A DNA stretch of 64,000 nucleotides from Brevibacterium permense (lineage in GTDB: Bacteria > Actinomycetota > Actinomycetes > Actinomycetales > Brevibacteriaceae). Position numbers and translations under genes: made by a program. Under the pieces are notes generated by a model. It worked only from the letters and a program-made list of their open reading frames with translations. It was not told where the DNA came from and ran no database searches. The stretch is from contig NZ_QYCP01000092.1 in the NCBI RefSeq assembly GCF_025506275.1, positions 1 to 64,000 on the forward strand, written 5' to 3'. Below are positions 1 through 6,293 of the stretch, in pieces; positions within the stretch are counted from its first letter, which is position 1, and each line of letters opens with the position of its first letter.

Positions 1-150
1 GCTGATCTCTTCCTTCAACACCTCGTCACGCTTGTCACGGGCCGAGGCTGGGCGATGTTTGCGCGCATAGTAAGTACTCGGAGCGATCTTCACGCCGGCA
101 GCACGCAGCGTGGCACAGATCGGCTCGTGCTGGTCGGAGTTTCTGCCCAC
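1..150 (-). pseudogene. IS3-family transposase OrfB fragment (cut by window edge)
   Basis: Read leftward from about 150, the frame gives EPICATLRAAGVKIAPSTYY followed by an ARDKRDEVLKEEI-like stretch. This matches the N-terminal part of IS3-family OrfB integrases, where EPIC..L...G..IAPSTYY precedes the DDE core. The usual residues before EPIC are absent: homology starts abruptly near 140, where the frame of a neighbouring membrane protein ends. The rest lies beyond position 1, so catalytic residues cannot be judged. An in-frame GTG exists at 150, but I see this as a remnant or a junction rather than a functional start. Confidence 0.6.
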
Positions 151-539
151 AGCTCGCGTGTTTTCTTGGCTTCCTCAGCGGTGTCGATAATGCGGACAGC
201 GAACTTCTCGTGTGCCACATCGTGAATCGCGGGGTACTCGATGAGCAGATCGAGATCTGTATGCCACTCGTCCCATCGAGCCATAGTCGCGTTGTGGCGA
301 GTGACAGCTATTGCAGGTTCACTCCACACCTCGGCGGTACGCGTCTTGTTGAACGAGCGATGCAGGCGAATCTCGGTGAGGTGGGCGGTCAAGAGTAGAA
401 GAACTGACCCCACCGCCAGAATTGCGACGAAACCAATTAGCAGCGTCAAGAAGTCGTGGCCGAGACCGGACGTCATGAATGTAAGCCAATCTTTGACTTC
501 CACCTGCTCTGAGGTACTGGCGATTGTGTCCGTGGTCAT
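90..539 (-). CDS. Small single-pass membrane protein, C-terminus replaced by transposase DNA
   Basis: The predicted protein has 149 residues. A hydrophilic N-terminus is followed by one hydrophobic segment at about residues 30-55 (FLTLLIGFVAILAVGSVLLL), then a charged cytosolic-looking tail. The start ATG overlaps the stop of the upstream helix-turn-helix gene (ATGA), so the two are probably translationally coupled. From about residue 133 onward (after KKTRELWAE) the frame runs out of phase through the IS3 transposase remnant and stops at 90; these last ~15 residues are unlikely to be native. Function not recognised; small membrane proteins of this kind sit in actinobacterial plasmid and prophage modules. 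Confidence 0.5.
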   Translation of the reverse strand: MTTDTIASTSEQVEVKDWLTFMTSGLGHDFLTLLIGFVAILAVGSVLLLLTAHLTEIRLHRSFNKTRTAEVWSEPAIAVTRHNATMARWDEWHTDLDLLIEYPAIHDVAHEKFAVRIIDTAEEAKKTRELWAETPTSTSRSVPRCVLPA

Positions 540-1444
540 GACCGGTCACCCGTGATCATGCTCAGGTTCTTGACCGCCTTCCGCATGGACCCGGCCGTAT
601 CCTGGTCGGTCAGCACTGACCGGACACTTGGTCCGCTGCTGTCCAGCGCGGTCAGTAGGTCGGTCAGCACGGCGACCGTGTCCGCGACCTCCTGACCGAG
701 GTCCGTGATCTGCTCCAACTCGAACTGGTCACTGTTGGCCAGGCCGGTCGCGAAAGCTTGCTCAAGGAGTTTGGACTTCTTCTTGACCAGCGGCAGAGGT
801 GCCCGTGTGCCTGCGTTCAGTTCGTTGACCACCCGGACAATGTGCGCCCCGGACAAAGGAGCGTCCGTGCCGGTCATGGTGACCGTGATCGGCTCGATTC
901 CCAGGTCCGAGGCCAGCCGGTCAGTGTCCGGCACCTGACCGGTCATGCGCCACGACTCTTCGTACTCAATGACCTCGGCATCCACGATGTCTTCTGACCG
1001 GTCAGCCGGGGGAGTTGGACGCTGAGGCTGGTAAGACTTGCCGTCCAAACCGATGACCGGGGCAGGGGCCGCAGGTGAATCATTTGGCTCACCTGCGCGG
1101 CCTGTCGTCTCAGGTGTCCCATTTGGGACACCTGCATCAGCTACCCGGCGGTCAATTGTTGACTTACTGATATCAGTGGCGGCAGCGATGCCCCGCACGC
1201 TCATTCCTGCTGCGCGAAGTTCCCCGATCACTTGATCCTCGAGATCCTTCGGCGGGCGAAGGCTTACATCTCTGAATTCTTCGTCGAGGTAGTCCTGCCA
1301 TGATTCGTAACCAAGAGCTAACCAGATGCGCCCTTGCCATGCAGTGGAAATTTTAACTTGCAGGGAACCGTAGTCGCCCTTTAGCTCTTCCGTCAGTTCG
1401 CGTGCCTCAGCTTCCGTGAACTTCGACTCCAGTGTGATGCTCAT
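536..1444 (-). CDS. Plasmid/phage-type helix-turn-helix DNA-binding protein
   Basis: 302 residues. The N-terminal third (AWQGRIWLALGYESWQDYL, then an RPPKDLEDQVIGELRAAGMS segment) and the helix-turn-helix (VRGIAAATDISKSTIDRRVA, about residues 83-102) resemble actinobacterial plasmid and prophage proteins that pair a GYxSWxxY motif with an HTH and a GLDGKxY linker; here the linker is GLDGKSYQP near residue 132. The C-terminal half is predicted helical and unassigned. The start overlaps the stop of a broken XRE gene and the stop overlaps the next gene's start, both as ATGA, giving a tight three-gene operon. The coding DNA carries unusually many GGTCA/TGACC dyads. A role in element copy control, partition or transcription is likely but inferred; ParB-like is the nearest label. 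Confidence 0.6.
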   Translation of the reverse strand: MSITLESKFTEAEARELTEELKGDYGSLQVKISTAWQGRIWLALGYESWQDYLDEEFRDVSLRPPKDLEDQVIGELRAAGMSVRGIAAATDISKSTIDRRVADAGVPNGTPETTGRAGEPNDSPAAPAPVIGLDGKSYQPQRPTPPADRSEDIVDAEVIEYEESWRMTGQVPDTDRLASDLGIEPITVTMTGTDAPLSGAHIVRVVNELNAGTRAPLPLVKKKSKLLEQAFATGLANSDQFELEQITDLGQEVADTVAVLTDLLTALDSSGPSVRSVLTDQDTAGSMRKAVKNLSMITGDRS

Positions 1445-1695
1445 TGATTGACACCTCGATCCACGGCAGCCAGCTCATCGGCTTCATCCAGGTCTACGAG
1501 GAAGTTCGAAATAGGAATGTTGAGACCTGCCGCGAGCGATATCAGTTCACCAACTCGGAAGCCTTCATTGCGTTACATGCGATCCGAGAACGTGGCTTGA
1601 GAGACACCGGCCATTTCGGCGGCTTCTCGTTGAGACTTGCCAGCTCGGGCTAGTTCGATCCGTATGTTCCGTCTGACTACTTCAATCCATCTCAT
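1441..1695 (-). pseudogene. XRE-type regulator interrupted by an in-frame TAA
   Basis: Reading leftward from ATG at 1695 gives a start MRWIEVVRRNIRIELARAGK, then a helix-turn-helix (SQREAAEMAGVSQATFSDRM), then TAA at 1575-1573 as codon 41. The same frame continues as RNEGFRVGELISLAAGLNIP with a tail ending at TGA 1443-1441. The post-stop part is exactly the second half of a cI/XRE HTH domain (VGELI.LA..L.IP.S..L), so a single nonsense codon splits one ~84-residue protein. The final stop overlaps the next gene's ATG, so the ancestral gene headed the leftward operon. A sequencing error is possible; a real knockout is equally compatible. Confidence 0.6.
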
Positions 1696-1702
1696 GAAAC
1701 GC

Positions 1703-1731
1703 AGACTATCGGCTCACACGATACTTTGCAA
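1703..1731 (-). promoter_or_regulatory. Leftward promoter, leaderless
   Basis: On the minus strand TTGCAA (1731-1726) and TAGTCT (1708-1703) are separated by 17 bp. The ATG of the broken XRE gene begins 7 nt after the -10 box, where transcription would start. No Shine-Dalgarno precedes it, so a leaderless transcript is likely. Confidence 0.5.
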
Positions 1732-1772
1732 CGAAAATGATCGCGTGTCCCGAATTTTGCACGCCTCATCCG

Positions 1773-1800
1773 TTGAACATCGTCTCAGGCTTGATAGGGT
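1773..1800 (+). promoter_or_regulatory. Rightward promoter, probably leaderless
   Basis: TTGAAC (1773-1778) and TAGGGT (1795-1800) with a 16-bp spacer. The ATG of the rightward XRE gene is at 1807, 7 nt past the -10, which puts the start codon at or next to the predicted +1. It is divergent from the leftward promoter 40 bp away, a layout typical of lysogeny-type or plasmid control switches. Confidence 0.45.
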
Positions 1801-1806
1801 TGGAGT

Positions 1807-2151
1807 ATGACGATTTCAGAGATGGATTCCCAGATGACCACGCACGATACTCCTGCGACGGACGCCGCCATGGAGGTCAAGCTCTGGACGGTGCGCAAGC
1901 GAGTAACACAGAAGAGGCTCTCTGGATTGCTGGGGTTGCCGCAGAGTTCGGTCTCTGCGCGCCTGAACGGGAAGAAGCCGTTCAGTATTGACGAGCTCTA
2001 TAAGATCGCAGGCTTGATGGAGCTGAGCCTTGGTGAGCTGCTGGGAGAGCGGTTGGTGAATGAGAAGAACCCCCAGCCAGTTGAACTGGCTGGGGGTTCT
2101 GCCACCTTGGTGGCGGGGGAGGGATTTGAACCCTCGACCTCCGGGTTATGA
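1807..2151 (+). CDS. XRE-family transcriptional regulator with 3' end running into tRNA DNA
   Basis: 114 residues. The helix-turn-helix lies at about residues 33-60 (TQKRLSGLLGLPQSSVSARL, then NGKKPFSIDELYKIA), a clear cI/Cro-type fold that ends near residue 82 (LGELLGERL). Everything after that is translated from the tRNA terminator hairpin and from antisense initiator tRNA (VAGEGFEPSTSGL), so the native C-terminus has been lost or the true protein is shorter. The start at 1807 is chosen from the leaderless promoter; internal ATGs at 1834 and 1870 are alternatives. It probably controls the divergent leftward operon. Confidence 0.6.
   Translation: MTISEMDSQMTTHDTPATDAAMEVKLWTVRKRVTQKRLSGLLGLPQSSVSARLNGKKPFSIDELYKIAGLMELSLGELLGERLVNEKNPQPVELAGGSATLVAGEGFEPSTSGL
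2066..2100 (-). terminator. Terminator of the initiator tRNA gene
   Basis: A 17-bp perfect inverted repeat with a single central base (left arm AGAACCCCCAGCCAGTT) lies 7 nt beyond the encoded CCA of the tRNA. On the minus strand it is followed by a pyrimidine-rich TTCTTCTC tract. It also lies inside the 3' end of the XRE reading frame. Confidence 0.75.
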
Positions 2152-2184
2152 GCCCGGCGAGCTACCGAACTGCTCCACCCCGCG
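2108..2184 (-). tRNA. tRNA-fMet (initiator), anticodon CAT
   Basis: The minus strand folds as a 77-nt cloverleaf with CCA encoded. The anticodon loop CTCATAA is closed by the three consecutive G:C pairs typical of initiators (GGG/CCC). Position 1 (C) and position 72 (C) cannot pair, another initiator hallmark. The T arm is GAGGG-TTCAAAT-CCCTC. The 3' end faces the accessory DNA on the left. Confidence 0.93.
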
Positions 2185-2278
2185 TCGTGGTCTTAACTTT
2201 ACATGAGGGGTCACCTCACGGCCAAACCGAATACAGGTGACCTCCGACACATGGTCACCGGCTGTTCACTCGCAGGGG

Positions 2279-2330
2279 TTGCACATGGTTGAAAATTGAA
2301 CTATATTCTATCTCGTACTTCAAATTTCAA
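2279..2330 (+). promoter_or_regulatory. yceI promoter with palindromic operator
   Basis: TTGCAC (2279-2284) and TATATT (2303-2308) form a promoter with an 18-bp spacer. Two AT-rich arms, TTGAAAATTGAA (2289-2300) and TTCAAATTTCAA (2319-2330), are near-perfect inverted copies of each other (one mismatch in 12) and each contains TTGAA/TTCAA elements. One covers the spacer and the other lies just past +1. The sequence and placement fit a MarR-type repressor operator; no marR gene is adjacent, so the regulator would act from elsewhere. Confidence 0.55.
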
Positions 2331-2345
2331 GCAAAAGGAGAAATC

Positions 2346-2894
2346 ATGACTGCTCTGCCACAGGGACTCATCGCCGGAACCTGGAACATCGACCCCGTCC
2401 ACTCGGAGTTCACCTTCACTGCTCGCCACGCGGGCGTCTCGAAGGTCCGCGGCCACTTCGAGGAGATCTCCGGCAGTGTCAATGTCGGAGAGACTCTCGA
2501 AGACAGCGTCGTGTCCGCCGAGGCTTCCGCGGATTCGATCAACACCCGCAACGAACAGCGCGACGGTCACCTCAAGAGCGGTGACTTCTTCCTGGCCGAG
2601 GACCACCCGAAGCTGAGCTTCAAGTCGACTGCGATCAAGGCTGATGCCGCTGATGAGTTCGCGACCGTCGGTGAGCTGACGATGCGCGGCGTGACCAAGG
2701 AAGTCACCTTTGCAACCGAATTCGCCGGTGTGGCCACCGACCCGAACGGCAACCAGGTCGCCGGCCTCTCAGCCACCGCCACGGTCAACCGCAAGGACTT
2801 CGGAATGACCTTCGAAGCCGTCCTGGGCGGGGGAGAACTCCTCGTCTCCGACAAGATCAAGATCGAGCTCGAACTTGAGCTTGTCAAAGCCTGA
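2346..2894 (+). CDS. YceI family lipocalin-like protein
   Basis: 182 residues, the usual size for cytoplasmic YceI proteins. Family landmarks are visible in order: GTWNIDPVHSEFTFTARH (11-28), NTRNEQRDGHLKSGDFF (66-82), GELTMRGVTKEV, NRKDFGMTF and the closing strand KIKIELELELV. These build an eight-stranded barrel that in characterised members binds polyprenoid lipids. No signal peptide is present, so it acts in the cytosol. The start is fixed by AAAGGAG 6 nt upstream of the ATG at 2346. It is monocistronic, with a palindromic operator upstream and a terminator shared with the convergent aminotransferase. Physiological ligand unknown. Confidence 0.9.
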   Translation: MTALPQGLIAGTWNIDPVHSEFTFTARHAGVSKVRGHFEEISGSVNVGETLEDSVVSAEASADSINTRNEQRDGHLKSGDFFLAEDHPKLSFKSTAIKADAADEFATVGELTMRGVTKEVTFATEFAGVATDPNGNQVAGLSATATVNRKDFGMTFEAVLGGGELLVSDKIKIELELELVKA

Positions 2895-3008
2895 TCTTTC
2901 CTGAGCAGCACTGCCGCTGACCGGCCGGTGTGCCGTCAGCAAAAGCCTGAGTCAGCAGGCCGGAGTCGGCACGCCTGACTGTCGAGGCGGCGTGGCTGCC
3001 CGATGCAG

Positions 3009-3040
3009 AAGGGGCGAACCGCATGTGCGGTTCGCCCCTT
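3009..3040. terminator. Bidirectional terminator
   Basis: A perfect 15-bp inverted repeat (AAGGGGCGAACCGCA and its complement) around a 2-nt centre, located between the convergent yceI and aminotransferase genes. Confidence 0.8.
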
Positions 3041-3122
3041 CCCTCATATCTCGGCAAAGCGCTTCCTGCGCGCTGTCGTCTGGCGTGTTCTCAGCGCAAT
3101 CGACCAGAGGCCCGATAGCTGT

Positions 3123-4388
3123 TCAGGGCCTTCGCCGCAGAGCCGCCGGGTTCTCCCGCAGATGCCGGCCGAGGGACATGAACAGCTGCGCACCCTTGTC
3201 GACGTCGGCGTCGGACTTGCAGAAGGAATACCGAATCGATGCCCGATAGGTCTCGTGTGCCGGGCTTCCCTGCCTGCACAGTGCCGGTACGGGAATCCCG
3301 ACCAACGAATATTCCCTTGCCAGCAGATCATTGAGCTCAAAGGCATCGAGGTCGGTCAGCGCAGAGAAGTCAACCACTGTGAAATAGCCGGCGCGCGGAG
3401 TGGACACTTCAGCGCCCGGCACCGAGCGACAGGCGGGCACGAGAACCTCGGCGCGTGCCCGCAGCGAAGCTCGGTTCTCGGCGACGAACTGCGAATCGCC
3501 GACCAGCATATCGGCCATTCCGATCTGCATCGGACCGCCGGCCGTGAACGACAGGAACTGCTTGACGGTCTGAACGGCCTGGCGAACCTCGGGAGAGGCG
3601 ATGACCCAGCCGATCTTCCACCCCGTCGTGTTCCATGATTTGCCCGCCGAGGAGACCGTGACGACGCGTGCAGACTCCTCGATGGCAACTGCGGGAGGGA
3701 CATGCCCCAGATCAGTGAGGACGAGCTGCTCGTAGACCTCATCGGAGAGCACCCAGGCGTCGACCGCCTCGGCGGCTCGACCGATGCGAGCGAGATCAGC
3801 GGCAGAGAAGATGAACCCGGTGGGATTGTGCGGAGTGTTGACGAGGATGATCGCCGGATCGACCTCGGCGATCACTCGGTCGAAAGCCTCCCAGTCCGGG
3901 GAGAAGTCACCACGGCCATCGGGGAGGATCGGCACCGTGTGCAGAGTTCCGCCGGCAGCGGCGACCGCCGCCGGATAGGAGTCGTAGAACGGTTCGAAGG
4001 CGACGAGGGAGCCGCCGCGCGGCAGCAGTGCGAGGATCGCAGCGGTCAGGCCCTCCGTGGCGCCTGCAGTGTAGAGCACCTCGTCAGGATCGACGTGCTG
4101 GCCGAAATCGCGTCCGCGTTGAGCGGCCACAGCCTCGAGCAGCTGCGGGTATCCCTGACCGGGGGCGTACTGATTGAAACCGGCCCGCATCGCCTCTTCC
4201 GTTGCGGCGATGAGCTCGTCCGGGGGCTCCGTGCCTGGAGCGCCCTGCCCCAGGTTGACGGCTCCGACCTCGGCGGCGAACTTCGTCATCTGCCCGTAGA
4301 TCGTCTCACCGATCGACCCATCAGGATTCGTCAGACCGGCGGCCCTGGCCATCTCATGCCACAGCGGGGCTCCCATCATGTCCGGCAT
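3123..4388 (-). CDS. Class I/II pyridoxal-phosphate aminotransferase
   Basis: 421 residues, fold-type I. The PLP-binding Lys is K250 in SSAGKSWNTTGWKIGW. NTPHNPTG (184-191) and SDEVYE (215-220) supply the conserved Asn and Asp that hold the cofactor. It resembles the kynurenine/methionine aminotransferase (YbdL/DapC-like) group; DapC, which makes diaminopimelate precursors, is one candidate role but sequence alone does not settle it. Its ATG shares one base with the hisN stop (TGATG), so the two are coupled. The C-terminus ends in an RRRP-rich tail close to the terminator. Confidence 0.88.
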   Translation of the reverse strand: MPDMMGAPLWHEMARAAGLTNPDGSIGETIYGQMTKFAAEVGAVNLGQGAPGTEPPDELIAATEEAMRAGFNQYAPGQGYPQLLEAVAAQRGRDFGQHVDPDEVLYTAGATEGLTAAILALLPRGGSLVAFEPFYDSYPAAVAAAGGTLHTVPILPDGRGDFSPDWEAFDRVIAEVDPAIILVNTPHNPTGFIFSAADLARIGRAAEAVDAWVLSDEVYEQLVLTDLGHVPPAVAIEESARVVTVSSAGKSWNTTGWKIGWVIASPEVRQAVQTVKQFLSFTAGGPMQIGMADMLVGDSQFVAENRASLRARAEVLVPACRSVPGAEVSTPRAGYFTVVDFSALTDLDAFELNDLLAREYSLVGIPVPALCRQGSPAHETYRASIRYSFCKSDADVDKGAQLFMSLGRHLRENPAALRRRP

Positions 4389-5179
4389 CAGGAGGCCTCC
4401 GCGGGAGCGACCCGACCGAGTCGATCGAGTGCGGCTTCATGGAGTCGAGAATTGCTGGCCAGCGCATTGCCGCCGAACGGCCCCGGAACACCGGCCGTGT
4501 TCGTGAAGGTGCCTCCGGCTTCGAGGATGATGGGTACGAGCGCTCCCATATCGTAGAGCGCGAGCTCGGGTTCGCAGGCGAGGTCGACAGCCCCCTCGGC
4601 GAGCAGCATATAGGAGTAGAAGTCGCCGTATCCGCGAGTGCGCCACAGCGAATCGCAGAGATCGAGGAACTCATCGAGGATGCCGAGTTCCTTCCAGCCC
4701 GAAAGCGACGAATATGACAGGGACGCATCGGCGAGAGAATCGACGGATGACACAGCGATGCGTTCGGCCGGGGAGCCGAGCTCGGTCGCGTAGGCGCCTT
4801 GGCCCGTTTCCGCCCACCATCGGCGCCCGAGCGCTGGAGCGGAGACGACTCCCAGCAGCGGCTGATCACCGTCGTAGAGGGAGATCAGCGTCGCCCACAC
4901 CGGCACTCCGCGCACGAAGTTCTTCGTTCCGTCGATGGGATCGATGATCCACCGTCGCGATGACTGCCCGTGTGCACCGAATTCCTCACCGAGCACGCTG
5001 TCATCGGGTCGAACCTCTGTGAGGTGATCCACGATCGCCTTCTCCACTGTTCGGTCGCATTCGGTGACCGGGGTGAGATCGGGTTTGGTTTCGACGGCGA
5101 AGTCCTGTGCCCGGAAGTGCGGGTGGCTGATGGCATCGGCGAGATCGGCGAGTTCGATCGCCAGGTCGAGGTCGTTCAT
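4388..5179 (-). CDS. hisN: Histidinol-phosphatase, inositol-monophosphatase family
   Basis: 263 residues. It hydrolyses L-histidinol phosphate to histidinol, the penultimate stage of histidine synthesis in actinobacteria. The Mg-binding motifs of the IMPase fold are present: GEEF (64-67), IDPIDGTKNF (79-88) and the C-terminal YDMGALVPIILEAGG, the equivalent of WDxAA...EAGG. It lies in the actinobacterial aroA-rsgA-hisN arrangement, and this context is the main reason for choosing HisN over a generic inositol phosphatase. It is 9 bp from rsgA and overlaps the aminotransferase start by one base. Confidence 0.88.
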   Translation of the reverse strand: MNDLDLAIELADLADAISHPHFRAQDFAVETKPDLTPVTECDRTVEKAIVDHLTEVRPDDSVLGEEFGAHGQSSRRWIIDPIDGTKNFVRGVPVWATLISLYDGDQPLLGVVSAPALGRRWWAETGQGAYATELGSPAERIAVSSVDSLADASLSYSSLSGWKELGILDEFLDLCDSLWRTRGYGDFYSYMLLAEGAVDLACEPELALYDMGALVPIILEAGGTFTNTAGVPGPFGGNALASNSRLHEAALDRLGRVAPAEAS

Positions 5180-5188
5180 GCCTCCAGC

Positions 5189-6292
5189 CTATCCAGTCGA
5201 GGGCAGCAGCCGGCGCAGAGACTCCAACCGTGAGACTCCTCCCGGTCCGGCCTTGCCATCGGCCACCCATTCATCGAGTCGGCAGCCGGGAGAGTCCGTG
5301 AGGTGAGTGCATCCGCGGGGGCAATCGGCCGTGGCCTCGACGAGCTCGGGGAAGGCGGAGAGCAGGGTCTCCCGGTCCACATGGGCCAGGCCGAAGCTGC
5401 GCACTCCCGGGGTGTCGATGAGCCATCCGCCGCGTTCCAACGGCAGGCACACGGCCGAGGACGAGGTGTGACGTCCGCGCCCGGTCACATCGTTGACATG
5501 GCCCGTCGCGCGGTCGGCGGCGGGAACGAGAACGTTGGTCAGCGTGGATTTGCCCACCCCGGAATGGCCGACGAGGACGCTGATGCGTCCACGGAGACGC
5601 TCGGCCACCTCGGCGTGGGGTTCTGTCTCGTCGCGGGCCGCAGCGTTCGCGGTGATTGTCGCATCGGTCGGCTCAGAATCGGGAACGATGGAGGATTCGA
5701 CGATGTCGATCCCGGAGGCGGAGAAGCGTTCCTTCAGTTCCGTCGCCGGGTGCAGATCCGTCTTCGTGACGATGATCACGGGGGTGATCCCCGCGTCGAA
5801 GGCCGCAACGAGGGCCCGGTCGATGAGGCCGAATGAGGGCTCGGGATCCATGGTGGCCGTGACGATGCCCATGACGTCGACGTTGGCCACGAGGACGCGC
5901 TCGGTCGGGTCGGTGTCATCGGCGCTGCGGCGCAGCAGGGTCTGCCGTTCGGTGATCTCCACAAGCCTGGCCAGGGATCCTTCCGTCCCGGAGGTGTCGC
6001 CGACGAGACGGACGACGTCTCCGGGAACGATTGCCTGTTTGCGCAGGTGCGAGGCGCGCACCGCCGTCACCGAGGTGGCCCCCCGTGACCGTTTGCCCTT
6101 CTTCCGAAGCGGGGGACTCGACGGGAAGTTTCCGTCGTCGTCAGCGAGGATGACGCGGTACCGACCCCGGTCGACCGCGGTGACCAGGCCGGATACGGCA
6201 TCCTTGTGGTCGGGGCGGTTCTTCGTCCGAGGGCGTGAACCGCGGCGGTTCGGTCGGGGACGGTAGTCCTCGTCGTGGAAGATCTTCGCCAT
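5189..6292 (-). CDS. rsgA: Ribosome small subunit-dependent GTPase A
   Basis: 367 residues from the ATG at 6292, one base after the aroA stop; the frame stays open upstream but that part overlaps aroA and lacks family residues. RsgA checks late 30S maturation. The circularly permuted GTPase order is visible: G4 TKTD (176-179), then P-loop GHSGVGKST (242-250), then G3 DTPG (293-296). The C-terminal zinc site is C324, C328, H330, C337. The N-terminal region is basic (RPRPNRRGSRPRTKNR), as usual in actinobacterial RsgA, and precedes the OB fold. Confidence 0.94.
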   Translation of the reverse strand: MAKIFHDEDYRPRPNRRGSRPRTKNRPDHKDAVSGLVTAVDRGRYRVILADDDGNFPSSPPLRKKGKRSRGATSVTAVRASHLRKQAIVPGDVVRLVGDTSGTEGSLARLVEITERQTLLRRSADDTDPTERVLVANVDVMGIVTATMDPEPSFGLIDRALVAAFDAGITPVIIVTKTDLHPATELKERFSASGIDIVESSIVPDSEPTDATITANAAARDETEPHAEVAERLRGRISVLVGHSGVGKSTLTNVLVPAADRATGHVNDVTGRGRHTSSSAVCLPLERGGWLIDTPGVRSFGLAHVDRETLLSAFPELVEATADCPRGCTHLTDSPGCRLDEWVADGKAGPGGVSRLESLRRLLPSTG

Positions 6293-6293
6293 A

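Noticed and set aside
2041-2151. GEFGFEPSTSGL-like end of the XRE protein as a real conserved C-terminus
   Set aside because: This peptide is the translation of antisense tRNA, a common database artefact.
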